From Actinacidiphila acidipaludis (GTDB lineage Bacteria; Actinomycetota; Actinomycetes; Streptomycetales; Streptomycetaceae), in the NCBI RefSeq assembly GCF_019890725.1, contig NZ_JAINZZ010000077.1, positions 1-32,164 on the forward strand: 32,164 nt of DNA, given 5' to 3'. Below the pieces are notes generated by a model. That model did no database searches, had not been told where the DNA came from, and saw only the letters and a list, made by a program, of their open reading frames with translations. The position numbers and the translations under genes are program-made. This document shows positions 8,093 through 16,859 of this stretch, piece by piece. How positions within the stretch are numbered: position 1 is the first letter of the stretch; every line of letters begins with the position of its first letter.

Positions 8093-8464
8093 TCACGATG
8101 GAACCGTAATCGGCTGGGTGAGGTTCACCGGGTTGCCGTCGGGGTCCTGGATGTGAGCGACGCGCTGTCCCCACGGCATGTCGTTGGGGCCCCCGCTGAC
8201 CGAACCGCCGAGGGCCGTCACGCGGCCGAGGGTCTCGTCGACGTCGTCGACGGCGATGCTGAGCAGGATCCGCGGCGCCTCCCGGGATCCCAGGTCCGAC
8301 TTGGCCACCAGCCCGAGGTCGGTGTCGCCGATGCGCAAGCCCAGGTAGAAGGGCGGGCCCTCCTCCGGCACCCGGAAGGTCTCCTCCGCGCCGAACAGTT
8401 GCGTGTAGAAGCCGACCAGCACGTCCTGCTGGGCCGTGATGATCACCGGCTGGATGGTGGACAT
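8093..8464 (-). CDS. VOC (glyoxalase/dioxygenase-like) family protein
   Basis: A 123-aa single-domain vicinal oxygen chelate protein. It shows the paired beta-alpha-beta-beta-beta modules: FYTQLFGAEETFR with GPPFYLGLRIGDTDLGLV in the first half, and ILLSIAVDDVDETLGRVTALGG with VAHIQDPDGNPVNLTQ in the second. The DPDGNPVNL ending is the family signature, with the final acidic/amide position near the metal site. Members are glyoxalases, dioxygenases or antibiotic-binding proteins; which one this is cannot be told. The ATG at 8464 is preceded by CAGGAGTGCC, a good Shine-Dalgarno at 5 nt. The open frame extends well upstream but that part is not protein-like. Confidence 0.88.
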   Translation of the reverse strand: MSTIQPVIITAQQDVLVGFYTQLFGAEETFRVPEEGPPFYLGLRIGDTDLGLVAKSDLGSREAPRILLSIAVDDVDETLGRVTALGGSVSGGPNDMPWGQRVAHIQDPDGNPVNLTQPITVPS

Positions 8465-8650
8465 GGCACTCCTGTCGAGAACGGTCGTATCGCCGGGTAG
8501 ACCGTTCGGCGGCGGGGAACTCATCGGCAGCACCACGGCGCCGGACGCCTCTGTGATCACGGTCGCGACCACGGCCCCCGCACGCGTTCCGGCGGACGTG
8601 GTGGACGAGCCGGGGAACACGGGCGCGGCGGAGATGGCGGTGGAGCAGGT

Positions 8651-8860
8651 ATGACAGCCGGGCCGGACGGGCAGAGGCGACGGTTCTCGCTGCCGCGATG
8701 CGCCCTCGCGCTCTTCGCCGTCGCGATCGCCCACTGCGCGACCGCGGTCACCTTCGGCCACTCCGTCACCAACGCACTGGAGAACCTGGCCGAGGACTCC
8801 CTCATGATCGCCGTCCCGGTCATGGCGGTCGCCACCGTCAGGTCCAGGCTGCGTCGGTGA
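8651..8860 (+). CDS. Small membrane protein (69 aa)
   Basis: A short protein with a polar, Arg-rich N-terminus, a hydrophobic segment at about residues 17-37 (ALALFAVAIAHCATAVTF), an amphipathic middle (TNALENLAEDS) and a second hydrophobic segment at about 51-62, ending in a basic RSRLRR tail. This suggests a two-helix inner-membrane protein. No family recognised. The start ATG at 8651 follows GGAGCAGG. A perfect 15-bp-arm hairpin overlaps its stop codon, which supports a real transcription unit ending here. Confidence 0.55.
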   Translation: MTAGPDGQRRRFSLPRCALALFAVAIAHCATAVTFGHSVTNALENLAEDSLMIAVPVMAVATVRSRLRR

Positions 8861-8886
8861 CGGGAACGTCCACGTTCCCGTCACCG
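8855..8886. terminator. Perfect 32-nt hairpin overlapping a stop codon
   Basis: CGGTGACGGGAACGT (8855-8869) and ACGTTCCCGTCACCG (8872-8886) are perfect 15-bp arms around a CC centre. The TGA of the 69-aa gene (8858-8860) is inside the left arm. In RNA the innermost pairs must open to make a loop, leaving about 13 bp. It lies between two convergent genes. Confidence 0.7.
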
Positions 8887-8939
8887 CGGTGCCCCGGTCG
8901 CGGCTGACGCTCAGCCGGGCGTCGTCGCGGGGCCTGGCG

Positions 8940-9515
8940 TCAGAAGGCCTCCTCCCCTTGTCCGAGTCCGAGGCCCGTCGTCCAGGAGGTGAAGGAGACG
9001 CCCGCCTGGTAGACGTCGCTCACCCCGGGAAGGCCGAAGTACGTGCTGCGGGAGGTGTGATCGGGCATGGACAGCGTCATCGAGCTGACCTTGAGGGTGT
9101 GCTCGGGGGCGTCGGGGATGTTGTAGATCGCCGTGGTGTGCAGTGGCGAGTCGGGACGCAGGACGAGCGTGCCGCCGCGGCCGTTGACCGAGACGGGAAT
9201 CGGCCGGGTCTGGTCGGCCGGGCCGCCGACCGTGATCAGCGGGGTGTCCTCGAGGGTGCAGGTGATGCCGTCGTGGGCGAGCAGGGTGAGGTCGAAGCTG
9301 CGGCGGCTGAGGCCCTCGCTGAAGCCGCCGAAGTAGAACGACACGTCGTCCATGGTGCAGGGACGTGCCGCCGGGGCGGCGGCGACCTCGTGCTGCGCGG
9401 AGGCCCCGGTCGGCGACGGGTGATCGCCGATCGTGGCGCTGGCCACCGCCGAGGCGCTCAGCAGCAGTGCGGTGGCCGCCGCGGCGACCGTGGCGGCGCG
9501 GATCTTGGTGTGCAT
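8940..9515 (-). CDS. Secreted DUF4232-like protein
   Basis: A 191-aa exported protein. Residues 1-26 (MHTKIRAA, a hydrophobic Ala/Leu stretch, then ASA) form a signal peptide. The mature part has CTMDDVSFYF, DLTLLAHDGITCTLEDTPLITVGG and later strand-rich segments. This layout (an early Cys, a beta-strand, then a C-x-L-x-x-x-P-x-I motif) resembles DUF4232 (PF14016), an immunoglobulin-like domain common in Streptomyces secreted and lipid-anchored proteins. The function is unknown. The ATG at 9515 has GAAGAGG 6 nt upstream; the open frame above it precedes the signal peptide. It lies 83 bp downstream of the S53 protease on the same strand, so the two may be co-transcribed. Confidence 0.8.
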   Translation of the reverse strand: MHTKIRAATVAAAATALLLSASAVASATIGDHPSPTGASAQHEVAAAPAARPCTMDDVSFYFGGFSEGLSRRSFDLTLLAHDGITCTLEDTPLITVGGPADQTRPIPVSVNGRGGTLVLRPDSPLHTTAIYNIPDAPEHTLKVSSMTLSMPDHTSRSTYFGLPGVSDVYQAGVSFTSWTTGLGLGQGEEAF

Positions 9516-9598
9516 GGAAACCTCTTCACCTGGGGAAGTCCGCCCGGGGGCGGCAGGAAGGGGGGCGGGTCGTGGGGCGTGGGCGGTGACGCGAACGG

Positions 9599-11017
9599 TC
9601 AGAAGGCGGCAAGGCCGTGTGGGACGCCGCGCCCGGTGGGGCCGTCCCAACCGGTCCCGGCCGTGCACAGCTTGGGGCTGACGCCCGGGTAGGACGCGCA
9701 CTGGTGGTAGTCCTCGTTGTCGCCGCTCGCGATGTCGGTGAAGGCCGAAGCCGGGGCCCGGTACAGGGACCTGGGGCCGTCGACCGACGACAGATGCCCG
9801 GCGCGGGCGAAGAGCCCGGCCACGTACGGCGCCGACGCGCTGGTACCGCCGGCGACCAGCCAGTCGCCCGGCTCCCCGCTGCTGGGCGCGTAGGTGTCGC
9901 GGATCGCCACGCCGCTCGCGGGGTCGGCGTCGGCGGATACGTCGGCCGCGGCGCGGTGGCCGTCACAGGCGGCCGCGACGGAGGCCGGCTGGCCGGTGGC
10001 CGCGGGGAACGCCGTCTCGCACCCGCTGCCGGCGGCCCACCAGGCGGTCGGCGCGCCGTCGTCGGGCAGGGTGATCCCGCCGACGCTGATCACCGACGGC
10101 AGGTCGGAGGGCCAGGACTGGTGGATGCCGCCGTTGAAGCCCTCGTCGCCGGTGGAGGCGGTGACGGCGACGCCCGGGTGGTGGAACGCGGACAGGCGGG
10201 TGCCGTGGGTGTTCTGGACGTCCGCGGTGTAGCCGTAGCTGATGCTGACGGCCGAAGCGCCCGCCGTCACGGCCGTGTTGACGGCCCGGGCGAAGTCGGC
10301 GGTCGAGACGTCGTTGTCGTCCTGGGCGTCCTGCCAGGGAAGGGATATCTCCATCAGCCGGCAGGATGGGCAGGCGGCGGAGGCCATGTCGACGTCGAGC
10401 GCGGTCTCGACGGCCACCTCTTCCTCCACCAGCCTGCCCTGTGCCCCGGTCTGCGGGGCGGGCTGCCTGCCGCCGGTGTAGTCCTCGAGCGTCAGGCAGC
10501 CGGAGGCCGTCGTGCAGGCGGGCAGCCCGAACGTCCTGCGGTAGACCGCGAGGTCCTTCTCCAGCGTCGGGTAGACGCCGGCGTCGATGATGGCGATGGT
10601 CCGGGTGCTGGTGGAGGTCGCGGGCAGCCCGTACGCGGTCTGCAGGTCGGCCGGCCCGTACCCCGCGGGCGCGGCCGAACTCAGCGCCGTGTGGCTGGTG
10701 GTGGACTCGGTGACGATCCGGGCGTGGCAGCGGGGACAGACCTCGCGCGTCCCGTGGTGCCGGAGCAGCGTGCCGTTGAGCACTTCCTGACGCACCCCGG
10801 CCGCGGTCTCCCCCGAACTCGCCTTTCCGGCGGGCCGGGTGACGGCCACCGGCGGCGTGCCCGGCGGCGTCGTGTCGGCGACCGCCGACTGCACGCCCGA
10901 ACCGGCGCCCGTCAGCAGCGAAGCCGCCGCGAGGACGACGGCCGCGGCGACGGCTGATCCTCGCCGCGCCGCCACCGTCGCCTTCACCTTCGGCCGCAGT
11001 CGTTCCCGTCGTGTCAT
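9599..11017 (-). CDS. Secreted sedolisin (S53) serine-carboxyl peptidase
   Basis: A 472-aa exported protease. A basic N-terminus and hydrophobic segment (about residues 20-45) form the signal peptide. The sedolisin catalytic set is visible: Glu204 and Asp208 in VAVETALDVD, Asp291 in ASTGDEG (oxyanion), and nucleophile Ser393 in GGTSASAP. FTDIASGDNE near residue 427 matches the C-terminal calcium loop. The usual 180-residue inhibitory propeptide is replaced by about 75 residues containing CPRCH (94-98), so activation may differ from kumamolisin-type enzymes. These enzymes act at acidic pH outside the cell. The ATG at 11017 has a weak GGGAAG upstream. The gene probably forms an operon with the DUF4232 gene downstream. 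Confidence 0.9.
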   Translation of the reverse strand: MTRRERLRPKVKATVAARRGSAVAAAVVLAAASLLTGAGSGVQSAVADTTPPGTPPVAVTRPAGKASSGETAAGVRQEVLNGTLLRHHGTREVCPRCHARIVTESTTSHTALSSAAPAGYGPADLQTAYGLPATSTSTRTIAIIDAGVYPTLEKDLAVYRRTFGLPACTTASGCLTLEDYTGGRQPAPQTGAQGRLVEEEVAVETALDVDMASAACPSCRLMEISLPWQDAQDDNDVSTADFARAVNTAVTAGASAVSISYGYTADVQNTHGTRLSAFHHPGVAVTASTGDEGFNGGIHQSWPSDLPSVISVGGITLPDDGAPTAWWAAGSGCETAFPAATGQPASVAAACDGHRAAADVSADADPASGVAIRDTYAPSSGEPGDWLVAGGTSASAPYVAGLFARAGHLSSVDGPRSLYRAPASAFTDIASGDNEDYHQCASYPGVSPKLCTAGTGWDGPTGRGVPHGLAAF

Positions 11018-11194
11018 GTACTTCCCATCCGACCGTGGGATCCGCGGCTGCCCGCGAGCGGAGCGGGGCAGCCCTGATGATCAGTCGACGATGGAACCGT
11101 CACACCGGTTGTGTGGCGTGCGTCACATGAGTGGGTGCCAGAGACGCGGGGCGTCCGAACGCGATGTGGGCCCAGCGGCACGCGGCCACAGTGA

Positions 11195-11224
11195 TGCGGT
11201 GCCCGACCGAGATCGGGCACCGCA
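11195..11224. terminator. Perfect 12-bp hairpin terminator
   Basis: TGCGGTGCCCGA (11195-11206) and TCGGGCACCGCA (11213-11224) form a perfect 12-bp stem with loop CCGAGA. It lies in the 353-bp gap 11018-11370, downstream of the minus-strand membrane protein gene that ends at 11371 and upstream of the S53 gene. Nothing else is evident in that gap. Confidence 0.7.
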
Positions 11225-11370
11225 CGGCACGGCGTGGCTTTCCCGAGCGCAACGATCTTTGCGACCGACCCCGTGCACCGGAGCGTCTTTCCGCCCTCCC
11301 GGCAACCAGTCGCGGCCGAACGGGTGAATCAGCACCGGCCAGGGACCGGCCCGCCCTGTCCCTGCCCGGG

Positions 11371-11676
11371 TCAGGTTCCGTCCCAGACACCCAGACGGCG
11401 CAGGCGTTCCTGGCGCGCCCGCTCGTAAGAGACGGACCATCCGATCAACACACAGGCCGCGACGCCCGAGGGAAGGCCCACGACGAGGTCGGCACGCTGC
11501 AGGTCGCCGGCGCAGCACAGAAAGAGCGTCACCCAGCAGAGGCCGGTGGTCACGGCCACGCGCACCGGCCGCCGAGCGGCGAGCCAGCGCTGCAGGCGCC
11601 CGGGGGGCCGCTGACCGCCCAGCGCACGGTCGACCGCCCACAAGGCGCGCACCAGCACGCGTTCTCTGCCAGACAT
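11371..11676 (-). CDS. Small two-helix membrane protein (101 aa)
   Basis: A basic, Arg-rich N-terminus (residues 1-38) is followed by two hydrophobic segments, about 39-56 (RVAVTTGLCWVTLFLCC) and 63-82 (ADLVVGLPSGVAACVLIGW), and a charged C-terminal tail YERARQERLRRLG. This predicts a small inner-membrane protein with both ends in the cytoplasm. No family recognised. Start at the ATG at 11676; no strong Shine-Dalgarno. Strong codon bias in this frame and a hairpin downstream support it. Confidence 0.6.
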   Translation of the reverse strand: MSGRERVLVRALWAVDRALGGQRPPGRLQRWLAARRPVRVAVTTGLCWVTLFLCCAGDLQRADLVVGLPSGVAACVLIGWSVSYERARQERLRRLGVWDGT

Positions 11677-11713
11677 GGCCAGATTTCAGCCCGCTCCGAT
11701 GCGTCGTCCCGCG

Positions 11714-11908
11714 TCAGTTGAACGGGCCGGAGAAGGGGCCGAGGTCGTTCCTGCGACTGAGGTCCCTGCCGCGGTACTCCTCGACCACCCGGCTGTCCCG
11801 GACGTTCGGCCCGCGGCGGTGCGCCTCCGGGTCCGCGTACCGGGCCAGGCGCCGGCGCCCGGAAACACTGTCCCGCACGAACGCGACGACTCTGCCGAAG
11901 ACGCTCAT
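11714..11908 (-). CDS. Small basic hypothetical protein (64 aa)
   Basis: A short soluble protein, MSVFGRVVAFVRDSVSGRRRL to the C-terminal FSGPFN, rich in Arg and charged residues (RYADPEAHRRGPN, EEYRGRDLSRRNDLG). No domain recognised. The ATG at 11908 is preferred over the longer open frame because a G-rich ribosome-binding sequence (AGGGGGG) ends about 5 nt upstream. It is on the same strand as the 101-aa membrane protein but that gene is downstream, 37 bp away, so the pair may be co-transcribed. Confidence 0.55.
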   Translation of the reverse strand: MSVFGRVVAFVRDSVSGRRRLARYADPEAHRRGPNVRDSRVVEEYRGRDLSRRNDLGPFSGPFN

Positions 11909-12057
11909 CGCTGCCCCCCTGCGCGGGACACCTCTTGCCCCGCCACCCCAGTGTGAGAACAGGCGCTGACGAGCCGCAACGGTCCTGAGCGAAGCTTGAG
12001 GTCCGGGCATCCGGACCCGCCTTGTGAGCGATACGCGACGAGGCCCATCATGACCGC

Positions 12058-12279
12058 GTGAACGAATGGCTGCGTGCCCGGAACGGCTTGACCCGGCTCC
12101 TGGTGTTCTGGGCGATCACGTTCACCGGCGGGTTGCTCGGCGAAGTCGCGGACCGGTTGTTCTGGTCGCGGAACTCCGAGTCGGTGACCGCGAACCTGCC
12201 CGTGCTGACGGGCGGCTCCCTGTTCATGGCCGGGTGCGCCGTGGTTGCGCGGCGGCACCGTCGGCGTCGGCGGGGCTGA
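12058..12279 (+). CDS. Small membrane protein (73 aa)
   Basis: A GTG-started frame giving two hydrophobic segments, about residues 13-28 (RLLVFWAITFTGGLLG) and 46-63 (LPVLTGGSLFMAGCAVVA), and a poly-basic tail RRHRRRRRG. A small integral membrane protein is likely; no family recognised. The Shine-Dalgarno is weak (ACGAGG, 15 nt upstream). A long perfect hairpin downstream separates it from the secretion-like locus, so it is probably not part of that operon. Confidence 0.5.
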   Translation: MNEWLRARNGLTRLLVFWAITFTGGLLGEVADRLFWSRNSESVTANLPVLTGGSLFMAGCAVVARRHRRRRRG

Positions 12280-12331
12280 CTCAGGACCTGGGCGGCGTGA
12301 CGACTGGTCCACGGCCAGGAGGTGTCCCACC

Positions 12332-12369
12332 CCCCCGTGCCCGGTCGCGCGGGCGGCCGGGCACGGGGG
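12332..12369. terminator. Perfect 13-bp hairpin terminator
   Basis: CCCCCGTGCCCGG (12332-12344) and CCGGGCACGGGGG (12357-12369) pair perfectly around a 12-nt loop. It ends the preceding small gene and insulates the type VII-like locus. Confidence 0.75.
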
Positions 12370-12440
12370 CTGCGGAGCGGGTGATGCGGCGCCGGCCGGC
12401 TGCGGGGGTTCGGAGGCCGACCAGTTCCGTGCCGACGCCC

Positions 12441-12467
12441 GTCACGGCATTGCGCCGTGGGTCAACC
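12441..12467 (+). promoter_or_regulatory. Diverged copy of the T7-locus upstream element
   Basis: CGTCA-CGG-N3-TGCGCCG-N4-TCAAC (about 12440-12466) matches the element found before both WXG100 genes, with one base deleted after CGTCA so that the half-sites are 20 bp apart. It lies about 90 bp before the ATPase start. It is less certain than the other two copies. Confidence 0.4.
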
Positions 12468-12553
12468 GGTGTGCGCGCGGTGCCGATGACCCGGCCCGGA
12501 GGCGGCGGAAGACTGGCCGCCCGTCATCTGGTCCGGTAGGGAGGCGGCGCGCG

Positions 12554-15500
12554 GTGCGGATCGTGTGTGTCGACGGTGGTCGCGAGTGGGACGCGGAGGT
12601 GCGTTTCGGGCGGCCGGACGCGACGCTCGCCGATCTGGCCGTGGCCGTGGGGATGCCGGGCCGTGTGCTCGCCGTCGACGGACGGGTGCTGCCCCCGGAG
12701 ACGGTGGTGCACGAGTCCGGCCTCGTGCACGGTGCCCGGGTGACCGGGGCCGGCGGTCACGTGGCCGGTGCGCCCGTGGGCGGCGGGCACGGGATGGCGG
12801 GGCCGGCGGCGCCGGGATTCGCCGCCGGCCACCCGGGGGCCGGGGGCCTGCGGAAGCCGGCGGTCGTCCTGCGACTGGTGGGCGGGCTGGAGTCGGGGCG
12901 CGGTGTGCCGCTGACCGCGGGCCGCACGGTCGTGGGACGCGGCGCGGAGGCGGACGTCCGCGTGGTCGCCTCGGGCGTGTCCCGTCTGCACGCGGCCTTC
13001 GACGTGCTGCCCGACGGCCGGGTCACCGTCACCGACCTCGGCTCGGCCAACGGCACGGACGTGGGCGGCGCCAGGATCCGGGGGACGGTGTCCGTGGCCG
13101 CCGGCGATCCGGTGTCGCTCGGCGGGGAGGTGCTGCTCCGCGTCCTGCCCGCGGACCGGCTCGGCCCGGCGCAGCGGATCAACGCCGTGCGCGAGGCCGG
13201 GCCCGGCGGCACGCTGCCGTTCAACCGCCCGCCGCGGGGCGGCAGTCCGGCCGGCGCGGCGCCGATCCCGGTACCCGCGCCGGCGGGCCGTGCGCACAAG
13301 GCGCCGTTCAGCGTCGCGGCCCTGCTCGGTCCCCTGGCGATGGCCGCCGCCACCGTGGCGCTGACCGGCGACCCGCGCTATGCGGCCATCGCGGCCCTCA
13401 CCCCGCTGCTGTTCCTTGCCAACTTCGTCGAGGAGCGTGTGCGCGGCAGGTCCGTCGCACGCCGTGGCGGCCGCGAGTACGCCGACCGGCTGGCGGCGTT
13501 CGAGACGGCCCTGGAGCGGCGGCACTCCGAGGACGTCCGCTCGCGCCGCGCCGCACACCCCGACCCCGCCGAGGTGCTCCACCGTGCGACAGCCCCGGGA
13601 CCGGCGCTGTGGGAACGGCGCCCGGCCGCCCCGGACTTCCTCCAGGTGGTCGCCGGCACCGCCGACCTCCCCTGGGAAGCGCCGCTGGAACGCGGCTCCG
13701 GCGATTCCGCCCCCGAGGCGGCCGCCCTTCTGGCGCGCCGTTCCGTCCTCCCGCAGGTTCCCGTCGTGGTGGGTGTCTCCGCCGGTGAGGCCGTCGGGTT
13801 CGAGGGGGGCAGGAAGGCGTCCCTGGCGGTCGCCCGGTCGCTGCTGTGCCAGGCCGTGGTGGGGAGCGGGCCCGCGGACGTCACCGTTGCGGTGTTCGCC
13901 GACGCCGACCGGCTCGCCGACTGGGACTGGACGAAGTGGCTGCCGCACGGCGCCGATGTGCGGTCGGGCGCGACCCGGCTGGTGGCGGTCGGGCAGGAGC
14001 AGTCCGACGCGCTGGCCCAGCATCTGCTGGCTGCGGGGCCGCCCCGGGAGACGGCCGCGGCCGGACCGGTGCTGCTGGTCGTCGTGGACGGGGACACGCT
14101 GCTGGAGGGGCGGGCCAACCGGTTGCGGGACCTGATCGGCGGTACCTCCGTGCGCTGCGGGGCGCTCGTGCTGACCGCCCGTCTGCCGGCGCTCTGCACC
14201 TCCGTGGTCACCGTCTCGCCGGAGGGGTCGGGACGGGTGCGGGACGTGGCGACGGGCGTCACCGTCGAGCGGGTGCTGCTCGACGGGATGCCGATGGCCG
14301 AGGCGCGCGAGACCGCCCGGGCCCTGGCCCGGTTCGAGGATCCCGAACTGCGGATCGAGGGCGCGGGTCTCCCGGACCGGATCGCGCTGCTCCCGTTGCT
14401 GGACCTGGAGCGCGTGGACGGCGCCGCGGTGGCCGGCCACTGGAAGAGGCGCGCCCCCGAACTGCGGGTGCGGGCGGTGCTGGGCGTCACCGAACGCGAC
14501 GTGTTCAGCGTCGACCTGGACGACGACGGTCCGCACGCGCTCATCGCCGGGACCACGGGTTCCGGCAAGAGCGAACTGCTGCGCACGCTCATCGCGAGCA
14601 TGGCGGTCGACGCCGACCCCGAACACCTGACCTTCGCGCTGATCGACTACAAGGGCGGCGGCGCCCTGGACGAGTGCGCGGCTCTGCCGCACACCGTCGG
14701 CCTGGTCACCGACCTCGACGAGCAGCTCAGCGAACGCGCACTGCGCTGTCTGGAGGCCGAACTGCACCACCGGGAACGACTGTTGCGGGAGACGGGTCTC
14801 AGTCACGTGCGCGACTACCAGCGGCTGCGCGACAACGGACGGGCCGGCCTGGAGCCGATGCCCCGACTCGCCGTCGTCATCGACGAGTTCGCCACCCTGG
14901 TCAAGGCGCTGCCGGACTTCGTCGACGCGCTCGTCGGCATCGCGCAACGCGGCCGCAGCCTGGGCGTGCACCTCGTCATGGCGACGCAGCGGCCGGCCGG
15001 TTCCGTCAACGACGCGATCAAGAACAACGTGAAGATGCGCATCGCGCTCCGGCTGGAGTCGACCGGCGACTCGCAGGACGTCATCGACGATCCGGCCGCC
15101 GCGGCGATCGGCAGCCGGCAGTGGGGCCGGGCCTTCTACCGGCTGAGCGCGCGCGAGGTGTTGCCGGTGCAGACCGCGCTGTCCACCGGTGTCACGCCGG
15201 ACACGGCCGTCACGGCCCCGGTGACCGCGCTGCCCTTCATGCTGGGTCTGCCCGCCCCCGCCCCGGGCACGGCCGACTCCGCCGGCGAGACGGACCTGCA
15301 GCGCCTGGTCGCCGCGACACGGCAGGCCGCTGCGATCGCAGGCCTCGCTGAGCCGCGCCGCCCCTGGCCCGACCCGCTGCCCGCCGTCGTACCGGCGGCC
15401 GGCCTCCCGCCCGTCGCCGAACGCGGTCTGCAGACCAACGCCGGCGGCCTGCCCGCGTACGCCCTCGCCGACGACCCCGACCGGCAACGGCAGTACGCCG

Positions 15501-16852
15501 TCGGCTGGGACCCGGCCGCGGGCAACGTCCTGGTCTACGGCAGCGGCGGTTCGGGCACGACCACCGCGCTGGCCGCCCTCGCCCTGGCCGTCGCGGGCGC
15601 CCGGCCGCCGGACCGCTGCCATCTGTTCGCCCTGGACATGGGCGCGGGCGATCTGGCGCCGCTGAGCGCCCTGCCGCACACCGGCGCCCACATCGGGCCG
15701 GCCGAGCGCGAACGCCAGATCCGGCTCATCCGGCTGCTGCGGCGGGAGCTGGACCTGCGCAAGGCACGCGGCAGCATGCCGTCCGGCGACGCGGCGCCCG
15801 CCCCGGACTGGCTGGTGCTGCTGGACAACCTGGGGGCGCTGCTGTCGGACTTCGACAAGGACGTCGCCGGCATGAACCTCATCGACGAACTCGCCCGCGT
15901 CTACGCCGACGGCCCGGCCGTGGGCATCCGCTTCGCCGTCAGCGCCGACCGCTCCGGTGCGGTGCCCTCCGCATGGGCCGCCCTGACCCAGCAGAAGCTG
16001 CTGATGCGCATGGCCGACGCCGGGGAGTACGGCTACTTCGACGTGCCGCGCGGCGCGGTCCCCGCCTTCGTGCCCGGGCGCGCGCTGGTGGCCGCGACCC
16101 GGCAGGTGATCCAGATCGGCCTGCCCGGCGAGGACCTCGGCGCCGCGGTCGCCGCCTGCGCGGCCAGCAGGCCCGGAGCCGTCCGCACCGCGCCCCGCGT
16201 CGGCCTGCTGCCGCCCGGGATCAGCCTCGGCACGCTCGCGGCGCCGGCCGACGTGACGGCCGAGCCCTGGCACATCCCGGTCGGACTGGACGCCGACACC
16301 CTCGGCGCGACAGCCCTGCGGCTGTACGACCAGGAGCACGCGCTGATCGCCGGGCCGCAGCGGTCCGGCCGCTCCACGGTCCTGTGCACGATCGCCCGCC
16401 AGGTGACCGCCGCGGCCGGCCCGCCGGCCGTCGTCGCGTTCGCGCCCCGCCGCTCACCCCTGCGTGACCTGCCCGGCCCCACCGCCCTGGTCACCGACTA
16501 CGGCGCCCTCGAGGCGGCGCTCGCCCAGCGTCCCGGGCCCACGCTGCTCCTCGTCGACGACGCCGACACCGTCGAGGACGATCGCGGGGTGCTGGAGCGC
16601 TGGCTGTCCACGGCCGGCCCCGGACACCATCTGGTCGCCGCGGGCCGCGCCGACGCGGTGCGCCGCACGTACGGCCACTGGACGCAAGCCGCCCGCGACA
16701 ACCGCTGCGGCATCCTCCTCGCCCCCGACCACGACCTCGACGGCGACCTCCTCGGCACCACCCTCCCCCGCCACGACCGCCTCGCCCCCCTCCCCGGCCG
16801 CGGCTACCTCGTCACCGACGGGATCGCGACGGGGGTCCAGGTGGCGCGGTGA
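12554..16852 (+). CDS. FHA-domain FtsK/SpoIIIE ATPase, EccC/EssC-like type VII secretion motor
   Basis: A 1432-aa membrane-bound ATPase predicted to power export of WXG100 proteins. Order: residues 1-65, a small beta-rich region (MRIVCVDGGREWDA, then VDGRVLP) possibly ubiquitin/YukD-like; FHA domain at about 104-200 with GRTVVGRGAEADV, SRLHAAFD and LGSANGT, the phosphothreonine-binding signature; two adjacent membrane helices (252-293); then three FtsK-type ATPase modules. Module 1 has an intact Walker A (GTTGSGKSE, Lys672) and Walker B (VVIDEF, Asp777/Glu778). Module 2 (996-1004, GSGGSGTTT) and module 3 (1267-1275, GPQRSGRST) lack the Walker A lysine. An N-terminal FHA is the EssC/YukB layout of Firmicutes, unlike mycobacterial EccC. 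The GTG at 12554 has GGGAGG 9 nt upstream. WXG100 genes follow. Confidence 0.9.
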   Translation: MRIVCVDGGREWDAEVRFGRPDATLADLAVAVGMPGRVLAVDGRVLPPETVVHESGLVHGARVTGAGGHVAGAPVGGGHGMAGPAAPGFAAGHPGAGGLRKPAVVLRLVGGLESGRGVPLTAGRTVVGRGAEADVRVVASGVSRLHAAFDVLPDGRVTVTDLGSANGTDVGGARIRGTVSVAAGDPVSLGGEVLLRVLPADRLGPAQRINAVREAGPGGTLPFNRPPRGGSPAGAAPIPVPAPAGRAHKAPFSVAALLGPLAMAAATVALTGDPRYAAIAALTPLLFLANFVEERVRGRSVARRGGREYADRLAAFETALERRHSEDVRSRRAAHPDPAEVLHRATAPGPALWERRPAAPDFLQVVAGTADLPWEAPLERGSGDSAPEAAALLARRSVLPQVPVVVGVSAGEAVGFEGGRKASLAVARSLLCQAVVGSGPADVTVAVFADADRLADWDWTKWLPHGADVRSGATRLVAVGQEQSDALAQHLLAAGPPRETAAAGPVLLVVVDGDTLLEGRANRLRDLIGGTSVRCGALVLTARLPALCTSVVTVSPEGSGRVRDVATGVTVERVLLDGMPMAEARETARALARFEDPELRIEGAGLPDRIALLPLLDLERVDGAAVAGHWKRRAPELRVRAVLGVTERDVFSVDLDDDGPHALIAGTTGSGKSELLRTLIASMAVDADPEHLTFALIDYKGGGALDECAALPHTVGLVTDLDEQLSERALRCLEAELHHRERLLRETGLSHVRDYQRLRDNGRAGLEPMPRLAVVIDEFATLVKALPDFVDALVGIAQRGRSLGVHLVMATQRPAGSVNDAIKNNVKMRIALRLESTGDSQDVIDDPAAAAIGSRQWGRAFYRLSAREVLPVQTALSTGVTPDTAVTAPVTALPFMLGLPAPAPGTADSAGETDLQRLVAATRQAAAIAGLAEPRRPWPDPLPAVVPAAGLPPVAERGLQTNAGGLPAYALADDPDRQRQYAVGWDPAAGNVLVYGSGGSGTTTALAALALAVAGARPPDRCHLFALDMGAGDLAPLSALPHTGAHIGPAERERQIRLIRLLRRELDLRKARGSMPSGDAAPAPDWLVLLDNLGALLSDFDKDVAGMNLIDELARVYADGPAVGIRFAVSADRSGAVPSAWAALTQQKLLMRMADAGEYGYFDVPRGAVPAFVPGRALVAATRQVIQIGLPGEDLGAAVAACAASRPGAVRTAPRVGLLPPGISLGTLAAPADVTAEPWHIPVGLDADTLGATALRLYDQEHALIAGPQRSGRSTVLCTIARQVTAAAGPPAVVAFAPRRSPLRDLPGPTALVTDYGALEAALAQRPGPTLLLVDDADTVEDDRGVLERWLSTAGPGHHLVAAGRADAVRRTYGHWTQAARDNRCGILLAPDHDLDGDLLGTTLPRHDRLAPLPGRGYLVTDGIATGVQVAR

Positions 16853-16859
16853 GCAGCCC

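Noticed and set aside
8436..8654. 72-aa plus-strand frame overlapping the VOC gene start
   Set aside because: It overlaps the 5' end and Shine-Dalgarno of a well-supported gene, has low-complexity content and no good ribosome site.
12524..16339. 1271-aa open frame antisense to the ATPase gene
   Set aside because: Long antisense frames are expected opposite GC-rich genes; its composition (His, Gln, Arg, Gly runs) is not protein-like.
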